From Burkholderia seminalis DSM 23518 (GTDB lineage Bacteria; Pseudomonadota; Gammaproteobacteria; Burkholderiales; Burkholderiaceae), in the NCBI RefSeq assembly GCF_902832885.1, contig NZ_CADFDK010000021.1, forward strand, positions 1 through 64,000: DNA of 64,000 nucleotides, given 5' to 3'. Under the pieces are notes generated by a model, which did not search any database, had not been told where the DNA came from, and was given only the letters and a program-made list of their open reading frames with translations. The position numbers were made by a program, and so were the translations under genes. Each line of letters begins with the position of its first letter. Positions within the stretch are counted from its first letter, which is position 1. Shown piece after piece: positions 1 through 9,451 of the stretch.

Positions 1-99
1 GCTGCCGCCTACTGCTCGCGTCGAGCCCATCAGATAGCGTCGCAGAGCTTCGCAGTCAACAACCTGCACTACGGTACTGCTCGGACGCTTACGCTTCAT
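1..99 (-). CDS. Partial hypothetical protein (N-terminus only)
   Basis: A minus-strand reading frame starts at the ATG at 99 (or at 114, inside a palindrome) and runs off the left edge without a stop. The visible N-terminus is basic, beginning MKRKRPSSTVVQVVD. It is divergent from the small gene at 154. Only 33 codons are visible, there is no strong Shine-Dalgarno sequence, and I do not recognise the protein. The open frame and the palindrome at its start are the only support. Confidence 0.35.
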   Translation of the reverse strand, partial: MKRKRPSSTVVQVVDCEALRRYLMGSTRAVGGS

Positions 100-100
100 C

Positions 101-136
101 AATCTGATTCCCATTACATCTGATGGGAATCAGATT
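101..136. repeat. 14-bp perfect inverted repeat between divergent genes
   Basis: AATCTGATTCCCAT at 101-114 is repeated in inverse at 123-136 with an 8-base spacer. It lies between the minus-strand start at 99/114 and the plus-strand gene at 154. Each arm contains an ATG with an open frame. The position suggests an operator for divergent transcription, or a recombination site. There is no T-tract, so a terminator is less likely. Confidence 0.5.
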
Positions 137-153
137 GCCGGTGCCGCGCCCTC

Positions 154-420
154 ATGAACAGACGGTACGTGTCGAGCGCTTACAGCGATGGGGACTGGCA
201 ACGCTTCTGTGCGGGATCGACGTGGCTCTACCGGACGCCCGACCTGAGCGACGCGCTCAGCGCATTTCAGGACGAGACCGCACGGTTCGCCGCCCGGCGT
301 CTCGCGGAGCTTTCGATGGCGGGCGGACCGCTCGATCTGGCGTCCGCGCTGCTCGAAGCGGTACGGAGCGCGAACGGTGCGATCAAAGTGCAAGTCGCTT
401 CAGGAAAAGTCGAGCATTGA
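154..420 (+). CDS. Hypothetical 88-residue protein
   Basis: The frame has strongly GC-biased third positions, as in the neighbouring genes, and encodes 88 residues. The second half looks helical (alanine/leucine/arginine-rich, residues about 35-75). I see no signal peptide, membrane segment or known motif. It converges on the histidine kinase gene and overlaps its 3' end by about 20 bases. I do not recognise the family. Confidence 0.45.
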   Translation: MNRRYVSSAYSDGDWQRFCAGSTWLYRTPDLSDALSAFQDETARFAARRLAELSMAGGPLDLASALLEAVRSANGAIKVQVASGKVEH

Positions 421-3096
421 CTGAAGTTCCCGCAACTCTCCTCTCTTTGCCAGTTGACTGACTTTAGCCGCAAAGGGTGCATGCCGCGGTGCCGCCTGAG
501 CAATCTTTTCCGCCCAGTCAAGCAAATCGGATATCGCGCCCAGCTCGATCAGCACGCGTGCTTCGTCGAGCAATACCGTGGCAGGTGGTTCGAGAAACGG
601 TGGATCTTGCGATGCCGGCTGCGCCAGTCGAAGCTCACGTTGCATCTTCAGCAGCGTAGCGATTGTGTTACGCAAATCGGCAAGACTGATCGGCTTGAGA
701 AGCTGGGCGTCGAAACATTCGCCCGCATCCGGCCGTGCTGCCTGGCTAAACGGCACAGCGGAAACGAGAACGACTGGGACATGTGGATGGCAGCTTCGTG
801 CAGCGGCCAACACGTCATGCCCGGATGCCTCTGGCATGAGTCGATCGGTTAGGATGAGTGCCGGAATCGGGCAATCCTTCGCAATCAGTCTCCGGACCGC
901 TGACGCGCCATTATCGTAGGCTTCAACCTCGAACCCGAGGCTGAGCAAATCTCCGCGCAACAACTCTCGGATCTCGGCTGTATCTTCGGCCAAAAGGACG
1001 AGTTTTCCATCTCCGTCTATGAGCGGGAGCGCGTCAGCCGATTCATGCATGCGCAGACTGTCGACCCCCGCTTCGTCCACCTCATCGACCGTAAGCGCGA
1101 TGACGACCTTCGTTCCGATTCCTGGGGTACTGTCGAATGTCAAGGTCGCCCCCATCCGGTCGGTCCATAGCTTGACAATAGAAAGCCCCAAACCGATACC
1201 TGGCCGATGGTTGTATTCCCCTACACGCACGAACGGCTCGAAAACGCGCTCGTGATCGACGACAGCAATGCCGCACCCGCTGTCGGATAGGGAGAAGCGC
1301 AGATTCCAGCGCCGCTGCGTGCTATCGACAGGATCCGCGCTGACGGTCAGCAGGATACTGCCGTGGTTCGTGAACTTGGCTGCATTGTCCAGAAGGTTGC
1401 CAAGCACCTGGTGCATACGCTGTTCATCAAGCTCGATGACTGGCGGTAGATCTCCGACGACGTTTAGAGAAAACTCATTAGCGCTGCGATTCGCGAGCGC
1501 ATAGCCATGCTGTGAAACGGCGTCCAGTAGAGCGTAGGTGTACACAGGTTGGGGTGACAGCGTGTCCGCTTCGCGCCCCCTAGCATAGTCGATCAGGTCG
1601 TTGACCATACCGAGCATGTGGTTGGCGCTGCGGCGGATGACTCGACCGCGTTCCGCATCCTCGCGACCATCCGCTTGGATTAGATCGGCGAAGCCGATAA
1701 TCGATGTGAGCGGCGTTCTGAGGTCGTGGCTGATTCGGGCGAGGAAGTCGCTCTTTGCCCGTATCGCACCGTCGGCCTGCTCAAGTGCGCTACGCAGCTC
1801 GCGGGTACGTGTGGCAACCGCATTCTCGAGTCGCTCCTGAGTGGCCTCGCGTTCAGCCCAAAGCAGCCGCTGCACTTGTCGCTGCTCAAGCAGTAACTGA
1901 CGCGACCTGCCGCCGACGATCATCGATAGCAAAACCAGCACGCCGATACTGTCCCAGATCTGTGCGGTGCCCGCGCTAAAACTGGTGGAAATGAATCCGG
2001 ATAGCACACCGAGGCGAATGAAGAGCGTCGCACAGTCGGGAAGAAACGCTATCAGAATAAGGCGCGCGTTCGCCACCTTGCGCCGGTACGCATGAGCCAC
2101 GGATGCTATCCACACCAGATTGCAGAGGAGTGTGCCCTGGATGGCGACCGCTGCGCTTGTGCGATAGTCCCCGAACGCGGTCCAGGCGGCGGCGGCGACA
2201 AGCGCCGCAATCATGATCTTGTAAGACCAGCGCCATGCACCGAATTTGTCGAATCCAATGAACGAATACAGCAGCGCCGAGAACAGAGCGACACTGATGT
2301 TGCCCGCGATGCTCGGCAGGCGCACGAGCCAGTCGCCACCCTGATGAAGAAGCAGCGCGTAAAGATAGCCTTCGAAGGCTAGTTCGTAGATGACTTCGGA
2401 CACCACGGTTGCCGTCAGTATCACGAAGACACGGTCGCGCCACACAGCTGCAAGCACTGCCGAGAAGACGGCCATCGCGAGCATGGCGCCTGTCAGCAGC
2501 ATATGCGCGGTGATGCTGCGCTGGGCTTCCACGTGGAAATTCCTCGGGTGCCAGAGATGCAAGGACAGCGTCATCGATGAACGGCTTCGCACGCGGATCA
2601 GATACCGCATTTGCTGGCCAGGTGTCAGCGTGACCGGAAACGCGGTACTGACGGTTTCGAGCGGCCGGTTCGCGATCGGCGCTCCGATTCCGGAACGGTA
2701 GCGCACCTTGGCCGCGTTACCATCTTGATCGACCACGTAGAAAGCGACGTCTTCGAGACGTACTGGATCGACCGAGATCCATCGCGTGGTGGTTTGCGCG
2801 CCTTGATTTGAGAGTGTGCCGGCGATCCAGATGGTCGACGACGTGAAACCTCGTGACAGCGTGCGCGCGGTCGCACGCTGCCAGCCGTCGCTGTGCAATA
2901 CGGTGTCAGCTGCGAGGTTTGCCGTGCGATCGTCGAACAGCATGACGTCGTTCGCCAGCGATCGGTACCCGGAACCTGATGCGACGTCGATTGCCTGCGG
3001 CCATCGAAGGTCAGCCGAAAACGCGCTCAATGCGAAAAACATCAGCAACCACGCCAGTGCCAGCTGGCTACCCGCATGCGTGCGTCGGCCGATCAT
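400..3096 (-). CDS. Hybrid sensor histidine kinase (7TM-DISM) with receiver domain
   Basis: This 898-residue protein has an N-terminal signal or membrane segment and then an extracytoplasmic region of about 150 residues of the 7TMR-DISMED2 kind. A block of seven membrane helices follows (about 190-400), then a short coiled coil and a HisKA domain with phospho-acceptor histidine in SHDLRTPL. The HATPase domain has the N-box NLLDNAAKF and the glycine boxes DSGCGI and GIGLGLS. A receiver domain carries phospho-acceptor Asp in LILTDRLMP, and about 100 further residues follow. It acts at the inner membrane in phosphorelay signalling. The start overlaps the stop of the upstream response-regulator gene by 4 bases, so the two are co-transcribed. 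The ligand is unknown; DISM sensors often bind carbohydrates or similar small molecules. Confidence 0.9.
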   Translation of the reverse strand: MIGRRTHAGSQLALAWLLMFFALSAFSADLRWPQAIDVASGSGYRSLANDVMLFDDRTANLAADTVLHSDGWQRATARTLSRGFTSSTIWIAGTLSNQGAQTTTRWISVDPVRLEDVAFYVVDQDGNAAKVRYRSGIGAPIANRPLETVSTAFPVTLTPGQQMRYLIRVRSRSSMTLSLHLWHPRNFHVEAQRSITAHMLLTGAMLAMAVFSAVLAAVWRDRVFVILTATVVSEVIYELAFEGYLYALLLHQGGDWLVRLPSIAGNISVALFSALLYSFIGFDKFGAWRWSYKIMIAALVAAAAWTAFGDYRTSAAVAIQGTLLCNLVWIASVAHAYRRKVANARLILIAFLPDCATLFIRLGVLSGFISTSFSAGTAQIWDSIGVLVLLSMIVGGRSRQLLLEQRQVQRLLWAEREATQERLENAVATRTRELRSALEQADGAIRAKSDFLARISHDLRTPLTSIIGFADLIQADGREDAERGRVIRRSANHMLGMVNDLIDYARGREADTLSPQPVYTYALLDAVSQHGYALANRSANEFSLNVVGDLPPVIELDEQRMHQVLGNLLDNAAKFTNHGSILLTVSADPVDSTQRRWNLRFSLSDSGCGIAVVDHERVFEPFVRVGEYNHRPGIGLGLSIVKLWTDRMGATLTFDSTPGIGTKVVIALTVDEVDEAGVDSLRMHESADALPLIDGDGKLVLLAEDTAEIRELLRGDLLSLGFEVEAYDNGASAVRRLIAKDCPIPALILTDRLMPEASGHDVLAAARSCHPHVPVVLVSAVPFSQAARPDAGECFDAQLLKPISLADLRNTIATLLKMQRELRLAQPASQDPPFLEPPATVLLDEARVLIELGAISDLLDWAEKIAQAAPRHAPFAAKVSQLAKRGELRELQSMLDFS

Positions 3097-3872
3097 GGAT
3101 TGGTCAGTGCTTCATTCGCATGGCTGCCCGCGCGGCGAAGCATACTCGGGGAGACGCCAAAACGTGTCTTGAACGCGGTCGCGAAGTTCGCACCGTTCGT
3201 ATAACCGACTCTACGCGCGATGGTCACGATGTCGCTGTTGCTCTCGAGCAGCAGACGCCTCGACTCCTTGAGTCGTTCTTCTCGAATGTAGTCGAATATT
3301 GTGAGCCCGATGCAACGTTTGAGCGCTTGCGATAGCCGACGTGGTGAAGTACCGGTCCGAGCGGCAAGCGCTTCGACGTCGGGTTCGTCGGCGAAGTTGG
3401 CGAGCACGATGGCCTTGACTTGACGGAAGAGCGCGAGGTCGATATTCGTAGCATCCTGATTAAGCGGCTGGACGCCTGCTGTCGGTTCCGATTCGGTCGC
3501 AATGCCATTCAATCTCAAGTGCATGGCAACGCGCAGCTTTACCTCGTCGAAATGGAACGGCTTGGTGATGTAGTCGATCGCCCCGGCCTCGAGGCCGGCA
3601 ACGCGTTCCTGGGGTTGGCTTGATGCGGTCAGGAAAATCAACGGTACGTCTGAAGTGGCCGGATCGGCTTTCAGTCTGCGGCACGCAGTGAGCCCGTCGC
3701 AACCCGGCATCTTGATGTCCATCAGAATCAGGTCCGGCCGGACGGCACGTGCCTTGTTCACACCGTCTAGGCCGTCGCTCGCCACGAATACGCGAAAGTC
3801 CTGTTGTCGGAGGAATTCGGCGAGCAGGCTACGATCGTCGAGGTGGTCATCGACAACAAGGACGCGGGTCAT
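3093..3872 (-). CDS. Response regulator, receiver + AraC-type DNA-binding domain
   Basis: Residues 1-120 form a receiver domain with the acidic pair in VVDDH, phospho-acceptor Asp in LILMDIKMPG and the conserved Lys in ITKPF. Residues about 150-255 form an AraC/XylS helix-turn-helix domain (YIREERLKESRRLL, IARRVGYTNGANFATAF). It is a DNA-binding output protein, probably phosphorylated by the downstream kinase, whose ATG overlaps this stop (ATGA at 3093-3096). It is a tandem paralogue of the regulator at 4091-4873. No strong ribosome binding site is visible before the ATG. Confidence 0.92.
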   Translation of the reverse strand: MTRVLVVDDHLDDRSLLAEFLRQQDFRVFVASDGLDGVNKARAVRPDLILMDIKMPGCDGLTACRRLKADPATSDVPLIFLTASSQPQERVAGLEAGAIDYITKPFHFDEVKLRVAMHLRLNGIATESEPTAGVQPLNQDATNIDLALFRQVKAIVLANFADEPDVEALAARTGTSPRRLSQALKRCIGLTIFDYIREERLKESRRLLLESNSDIVTIARRVGYTNGANFATAFKTRFGVSPSMLRRAGSHANEALTNP

Positions 3873-4090
3873 AAATCAGCGGCTCGATGTGCTGCGTGCG
3901 GAGAGATCGGACGGATGCATATTGTGTTGCCGATAATAATGATCATTCGTTGTGCCGCAATGTCACCATCGCGTCGGCGGAGCAATGTACCGCAGGGAGG
4001 ATATCTCGGAAACCGGCAGCCGTCGGCGGCGGGCGAAAATAATATCCGGCACCAAACAAAACAGACCGATTCGCAAAGTATTGCACTGCG

Positions 4091-4873
4091 TCATACATCG
4101 AATTGCTTTATCCGCGACTCGTTTGGAGAAGCGCCGAATCGTTTTCGGTACGCCGTCGAGAAATTCTGCCGGGTTCCATATCCCACTGCCTCGGCGATCG
4201 TCTGGATGTCGATAGTCGTTTGTGTAAGCAGGCTTGTCGCATATTGCATGCGCGCTTCGAACAGGAACTGCGAGACCGTCATGCCGGTGCATCGTTTGAA
4301 GACCAGGTTCAACCGCAAAGTATTCGTGCTCAACGTACGCGCGAGAGACGGAACGGGGGATGCTTCGTGAAGACGGGCAAGTAGATGGTAGCGGGCGTCT
4401 CGAAACAAGCGCGTATCCAGCGTATCGCCCGGATACGCGGCAGTGTTTTTGCCGCATGCGTAACGGCCTGCACGCGCATGGATGCTGAGGCGCAGGTGAA
4501 CCTCCTTCAGATCGAAGGGTTTGGACACGTAGTCGATGGCACCTAACCGTAGCCCTTGTACGCGCTCGGCGGGTTGGCCGGCTGCCGTCAGGAAGCAAAT
4601 CGGGATCGCGCGCGTATCTGGAACAGATCGTAAAAGGCGTGTGGTGGTCAGGCCGTCGCATACCGGCATGCCTACATCCATCAGGATCAGGTCGGGAATA
4701 ATGGCCAGCGCCTTGCGAAAGCCGTCCTGGCCGTCGCATGCGACAAAAATGCGGCAACCGATGCCGCCGAAGTATTCCGCCAGCAGCAGTCGATCGTCAG
4801 GATTATCGTCAATGATCAGGATCCGCATTCCGGAAATGTCGCTGGAGCGTGATCGTTCAATTGCTTGTGGCAT
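4091..4873 (-). CDS. Response regulator, receiver + AraC-type DNA-binding domain (paralogue)
   Basis: It has the same architecture as the next gene downstream: a receiver domain with LIIDDN, phospho-acceptor Asp in LILMDVGMP and Lys in VSKPF, then an AraC-type domain (TIAEAVGYGTRQNFSTAY). The receiver halves of the two regulators are clearly related, which suggests tandem duplication followed by divergence of the DNA-binding half. The ATG at 4828 (MRILIIDD) is an equally plausible start and would remove 15 residues. A gap of about 220 bases separates it from the other regulator, so it may have its own promoter. No dedicated kinase is adjacent apart from the shared one at 400-3096. Confidence 0.88.
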   Translation of the reverse strand: MPQAIERSRSSDISGMRILIIDDNPDDRLLLAEYFGGIGCRIFVACDGQDGFRKALAIIPDLILMDVGMPVCDGLTTTRLLRSVPDTRAIPICFLTAAGQPAERVQGLRLGAIDYVSKPFDLKEVHLRLSIHARAGRYACGKNTAAYPGDTLDTRLFRDARYHLLARLHEASPVPSLARTLSTNTLRLNLVFKRCTGMTVSQFLFEARMQYATSLLTQTTIDIQTIAEAVGYGTRQNFSTAYRKRFGASPNESRIKQFDV

Positions 4874-5324
4874 GTAAATTTCGCAATCGATTGGCGAGAG
4901 AGTCCGATGGCTTTATCTACCCGGAGCGCCGGACTGTTTACGGGCGAGATTTCTCTTCTTCCGGGTTAACGGCAACATCCGCCGCTAACTTGAGCTCGCA
5001 GCTGATGGTCGGCTCCTTCGAGCACCGAGTGCGACCCCGGTTCGGTCTGGATCTCGGCATCCCGTCGCGAGCCCTGTTCTCGGACGAAGATTTTATCGAG
5101 CCCGGCAAACCTTAGCGACAGTCTTTCAAAGGCCTGACTCCCACTTGCATATTCCTCCGCGGTATCGTCCGCTCCAACGATGTGGCGAGTACTCCACATC
5201 CCGCAACCGAATCGATACTGCATACGCCGCTTGCGTCGCAAGTCGATGGCGAGTCGGCGAGTGGCCAATCACCGACGGGGAAGCTATGCGAATAGCGCAT
5301 CGAAATATAGAGAGAATTCCGACA
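4874..5324. other. Intergenic stretch with no recognised gene
   Basis: About 450 bases separate the divergent response-regulator and lipoprotein genes. Short open frames exist on both strands, but none has a ribosome binding site or a recognisable family. This stretch should hold promoters for both flanking genes; I could not pick a convincing -35/-10 pair. Confidence 0.5.
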
Positions 5325-7046
5325 ATGAAAAATGAGAGGTCAACGATCCTCGGTACGCGGGTTTTAGGTGTGGGGCTGTTGACCAGTGCGGCATTGGCCG
5401 GCTGCGGCGGGGATGCTTCTCCGAATGTGCAGGTTTCAGCATTCCCTAGCTGCAGCAGTACCGCTCACGTTCCGAGCGTCGACGGATATCCGGTGTACAG
5501 GGTACAGCCAGGGAATGTCGACAAATGCTCAATAGCTGCGCATTACGATGCCGGCTATGCAATCGTGGCCGACGGCGATGTCGACATCTGGGGGCCGACC
5601 GACGATATGCCGGTCTTCAAGGTCGATAGCGGCGTCGCCGCAATGGAGCCAAGCGGCACGGATGGCATCATCAGCACGGTACCGGTAGCTTCATCGATCC
5701 CTGTCGCCACGAAGAGCGAGCAGTCGTCGGGCTTCATCCTGGCGAAATCCGCCGTCGACGGCGCGCCGGTAGAGTGCCAGATACAGGACGGCACCACGGA
5801 CGGGAACGGCATCGATCGCTGCCTGGACCCGGTTCGGGCGAGCCAGGCGCGGCAGCGTCTGACGAAATCCGCAGTGCAGTCGGCTATGGTGCGCGCGACG
5901 GTGGACTCTCCGGCGGGCATCGCCGGCAATGCCAATCCCGACCCTTCCGCATGGACCCTGCTCGGCAACAGCTCGCAGGAAGTCAGCCTAGAGTCGTACA
6001 CGGACAATTGGTGGCAGTCCGACCAAAAGGCCGGCAGCGCGAAACTCCAGTTTTCGTTGTATCGCCTGAATTCAAGTACGCAGAACGACTATTATCTCGT
6101 GAAGGCTAACTGGGAAACTACGCCTCAACCGCGAATCAACAAGACGCATCCGACGCGCAAGGATACGTGCGTGAAGGGCGATTACTGCGGTTATTACAAC
6201 AACCTCCACGATATGGCATTTTCCTTGTCAGTCGTCAGGGGCGGTGTGGTGATCCAGGGAAATGTCGATAATTACATGCCCAAAACCGTCGAGAGAAACA
6301 CCACGGTGACGCAAAAAATGGGCGGATCTCTTTCGTTTGGAGACAAGGGCGTAACTGCGTCGGTAAGCGGAGAAATTGCGACTTCGTATACTTATTCCGC
6401 ACAAAATCTGATTTCGTCTTCGGACCATGGCATCGCGGAGTTTATTTCTTCCCATGCGACGTCGGCCAGTGATATCTGGAAGACCGATCCCACTACCGTC
6501 GGCACGGCCGGGACGGTTGCCTGGGTATTGTTCAGCGTGCCCGAGGGAGATCCAGCCGTCGAAGAAAGCGTGCAGATCAAGGTTTCGAAATTCGAGGGCA
6601 ATTTCGGTCTGCGGGCTGACAATGACCTGATATCGAGAACGTATCTGTACGACTACAAGCTGGCCAAGCCTTACACCGTTAGCTATTCCACTCCGGCATT
6701 CGGCGTAAAGGTTCTGAACGACGACGGCACGACCCGACCAGTCCCTGCCGGACGAAATAACGCGATACGCCTGAAGGCCGGGGAATCCACGGAACTGCAG
6801 ATTTCGGCGGGTGATTATTCCACGCCGATCAGGCTGGCTTGGCAAGTCACCAATTTGCCCGACTGGCTGGTGGCGTCGGTCGAGAAAGGCAGCGTCAATA
6901 GCGGCAATGGACGTGTCACCGTCACGGTGCGGCCGAACGCGACGCCGGGCGTGCTTGGCTACGTGATGATCAATACGAGCCCGCGTGCGGCCGCGGCGTC
7001 GATGCGCAACCAGGATATCGCCGTACCGATTCAGGTCGTTCAGTAA
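5325..7046 (+). CDS. Secreted lipoprotein of unknown function, possible beta-barrel toxin-like core
   Basis: I chose the ATG at 5325 because it gives a lipoprotein signal peptide (MKNERSTILG, then a hydrophobic stretch, then lipobox LAGCGG) and has GAGAG about 10 bases upstream. The mature protein is about 545 residues. The centre (about 260-430) contains alternating Ser/Thr/Gly strands such as SLSFGDKGVTASVSGEIA, which loosely resemble the stem regions of leukocidin/haemolysin-type barrels. The last 110 residues look like an Ig/BACON-type beta sandwich. Four cysteines in the first 60 mature residues and a pair in CVKGDYCG may form disulfides. I do not recognise the family, and the toxin idea is only a suspicion from pattern. 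It is followed at 7261 by another lipoprotein gene in the same direction. Confidence 0.75.
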   Translation: MKNERSTILGTRVLGVGLLTSAALAGCGGDASPNVQVSAFPSCSSTAHVPSVDGYPVYRVQPGNVDKCSIAAHYDAGYAIVADGDVDIWGPTDDMPVFKVDSGVAAMEPSGTDGIISTVPVASSIPVATKSEQSSGFILAKSAVDGAPVECQIQDGTTDGNGIDRCLDPVRASQARQRLTKSAVQSAMVRATVDSPAGIAGNANPDPSAWTLLGNSSQEVSLESYTDNWWQSDQKAGSAKLQFSLYRLNSSTQNDYYLVKANWETTPQPRINKTHPTRKDTCVKGDYCGYYNNLHDMAFSLSVVRGGVVIQGNVDNYMPKTVERNTTVTQKMGGSLSFGDKGVTASVSGEIATSYTYSAQNLISSSDHGIAEFISSHATSASDIWKTDPTTVGTAGTVAWVLFSVPEGDPAVEESVQIKVSKFEGNFGLRADNDLISRTYLYDYKLAKPYTVSYSTPAFGVKVLNDDGTTRPVPAGRNNAIRLKAGESTELQISAGDYSTPIRLAWQVTNLPDWLVASVEKGSVNSGNGRVTVTVRPNATPGVLGYVMINTSPRAAAASMRNQDIAVPIQVVQ

Positions 7047-7260
7047 CAGGCGGGGGCATCGATCGTCCGCATTTGCCGAACGCATTCGCAGGCGAAGTAT
7101 TTACGGGATTGGCTCGGTCATTACGAATATTGGCCGAGCTATCTGAACACGCGTCCAGTTTCTTAATGACGAACCGGTCGCACGGCAAAATATAACTGAA
7201 TAAAAATATCGCCCTCCAATTTGGAGTTCGAATTCATTGTTGAAAAATGGAGTAGATATC

Positions 7261-9114
7261 GTGAAATCCTTATCAATTAAAGTGGCAGCACTCTCGCTAG
7301 TCGTGTTTCTGGCATCGTGCGGTGGTGACGACACTGCGTCGCCCCAACCGAAGCCCCAGCCGCAAGCCGCTACCACCGTGATGGTTTATATGCTCGGCTC
7401 CGATCTTGAGAGTGGTCGTGGAAACGACGAGGCGGGTAGAAATGCTACGAAGAACCTCGAAGAGATGTTGAAGGCAACCCTGCCGTCCAATGCCAATATC
7501 GTGATCGAAACCGGTGGTGCGAATGTCGTCAACGATCCCACCCGCCTCGTTCCGAACTGGATCAATGTAAAGCGCCATGTCATCGCCAACGGCAAGCTTC
7601 AGCAGGTCGCGGATCTGGGCAAGGTCGACATGGGGGCGCCGTCAACCCTGTCCGATTTCATTGCGTGGGCGAAAAGCAAGTATCCGGCAGGCAATTACAA
7701 GCTGCTGCTGTGGGATCACGGGGGCGGTTGGACGGGATATGGTGGCGACGAGAATTTCAACGGGTCGCAGATGACATTGCCGAATTTGTCGAAGGCGATT
7801 GCGGACGGCGAGAAAGCAGCGAATATTCGCTTTGATCTGATCGGCTTCGACGCATGCTTGATGGCGACGGTTGAAGTCGCGAGCGCACTGAGCCCATATG
7901 CCGACTATCTCTTGGCGTCGCAGGAACTCGAACCCGGCAGCGGCTGGAACTGGACTACTGTCGTGGCCTCCGCGACGCAAGACGCACGTACGTTTGGGAA
8001 GTCGGTTGCCGATTCGTACATCGAAAAACAGGACGGCGAGCGGGAATTCAGTACGCTTTCGTTGATCGATCTGAGCAAGATCGCTAACGTTCAGACTACG
8101 CTCGAATCCTGGACGGGAACCGTGCTCTCGGCGATTTCCGGTTCGGATGACAGTTGGGCCCGGGTCGCCTGGATGCGGGCGACCTCACTGGGCTTTGGCG
8201 GTAATGGTAGCGGCACCGACAGTAACCCCTCCCTCGATCTGGTCGATCTGAAACAATTCTCCCGGAACATCGCGGACAAGGTTCAGGGTTCCGTTGCGCT
8301 GGCCAATGCGATCAGTCAGGCGGTGGTATATAGCAACACCAGTGCGAATTACAGCAGCGCGTCTGGCCTGTCAGTCTACTTTCCGTCTCGATCGTTCAAA
8401 TCTGGCGCAACACAGTCACAGTATCAGGCGATCGATTTTTCGCCGAAGTACCGCGATTTCACAAGCAAATATATTTCCGCCATCGCGTCCAAGCCGCATA
8501 TCAGCGATATCAATGCAGTCGTCAGGGGAGGGGCGATTACCGGGAGCGTCTCCAGTGACGCCGGGATTCTTTCTCTCGATAATCTTCTTTTTTCCAATGT
8601 CGGAACGGATGGTACGGCCACGCTGGTGGGCAGCAACCCCCTGGTCGATATAAGTCAATTCAGCGCATCGCAGTCGTTCAATGTGCCGCTGTCGGCCGAC
8701 TGGCCTACGCTCGATGGCTACCCGGTGATTCTCGGCTATCTCTATGCTGACGATAACAATAAATACTGGGGTGTTCCCATCGAACTGAACGGAGAGCTGA
8801 CCTATCTCTTGTACCGGTCCGATTCCAGTGCAACGGTGCCGTGGACGGCGATAGGCACGACATCGGCGCTCGCAGATCGCGTACCCCGAGTGATGCCGTT
8901 GCCCGACGCGGATGACAAAGTTCGCATCCTTGCCGCCAAGTTTGACACCACGACAGGGAAGGCGACCGATCTCGTTCCGGCGACGCCCGAGTTCAGCCTG
9001 GCAAATTTTGATCTCCAACTGACCCCGGTGCACGGTAGTTTGAGCCAGGCAATTATGGCGACCGATTCGACACACAGCGTCCAGTTTACGAATATTTATC
9101 CGCGTAACCCCTGA
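7261..9114 (+). CDS. Clostripain-family (peptidase C11) lipoprotein
   Basis: The GTG at 7261 was chosen because GGAG lies 8 bases upstream and the product begins with a classical lipoprotein signal (hydrophobic stretch ending LASCGG). A TTG at 7237 in frame is an alternative. The 617-residue protein has the C11 core: TTVMVYMLGSDLE near the mature N-terminus, the catalytic His in LLLWDHGGGW, and the catalytic Cys in IGFDACLMATVE followed by ASQELEPGSGW. Family members are cysteine proteases, often cutting after Arg or Lys. The C-terminal ~200 residues form an all-beta extension of unknown role. Probably anchored at the outer membrane or released. Confidence 0.9.
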   Translation: MKSLSIKVAALSLVVFLASCGGDDTASPQPKPQPQAATTVMVYMLGSDLESGRGNDEAGRNATKNLEEMLKATLPSNANIVIETGGANVVNDPTRLVPNWINVKRHVIANGKLQQVADLGKVDMGAPSTLSDFIAWAKSKYPAGNYKLLLWDHGGGWTGYGGDENFNGSQMTLPNLSKAIADGEKAANIRFDLIGFDACLMATVEVASALSPYADYLLASQELEPGSGWNWTTVVASATQDARTFGKSVADSYIEKQDGEREFSTLSLIDLSKIANVQTTLESWTGTVLSAISGSDDSWARVAWMRATSLGFGGNGSGTDSNPSLDLVDLKQFSRNIADKVQGSVALANAISQAVVYSNTSANYSSASGLSVYFPSRSFKSGATQSQYQAIDFSPKYRDFTSKYISAIASKPHISDINAVVRGGAITGSVSSDAGILSLDNLLFSNVGTDGTATLVGSNPLVDISQFSASQSFNVPLSADWPTLDGYPVILGYLYADDNNKYWGVPIELNGELTYLLYRSDSSATVPWTAIGTTSALADRVPRVMPLPDADDKVRILAAKFDTTTGKATDLVPATPEFSLANFDLQLTPVHGSLSQAIMATDSTHSVQFTNIYPRNP

Positions 9115-9451
9115 GCTGAAAAGTGTGGCCCGCCGTAAGCCGAATGGTAGAGACGGGCCACGTGCCTTAAGCGAGTCAATATATTCGCCATTGATGTGTG
9201 GCAGGGTATCTCTGTGCCACGACGGCTGGGGTGTTCAAACGCAAATGGCATTTGCTTTTCGAAGCGCTCAAAAATTTCGTGATGGGTTTCAGACTCAGGA
9301 ACGGTCCCGCTTCACGTATCTGTTACGTCTCGCGTGGTTACCGTGGTGGATTGGTAGCGCGGAAATGGCGTTATTGGCAAGGCTCAATGGTGAATCATTC
9401 ATCGATTTAATATGAAGTCCTTTGATGTGCGCGGGTGAATAGGTGCTATGC
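9115..9451 (+). other. Intergenic stretch with a GC-rich inverted repeat
   Basis: GTGGCCCG at 9125-9132 pairs with CGGGCCAC at 9154-9161 just after the protease stop. It could act as a weak terminator, although no T-run follows. The rest of the 337 bases has no convincing gene and becomes AT-rich towards 9400, where a promoter for the glycosyltransferase is likely. Confidence 0.35.

Noticed and set aside
6228-7085. Minus-strand open frame (285 codons) opposite the first lipoprotein
   Set aside because: Arg/His-rich antisense product without motifs; the plus strand has a lipoprotein signal and continuous coding.
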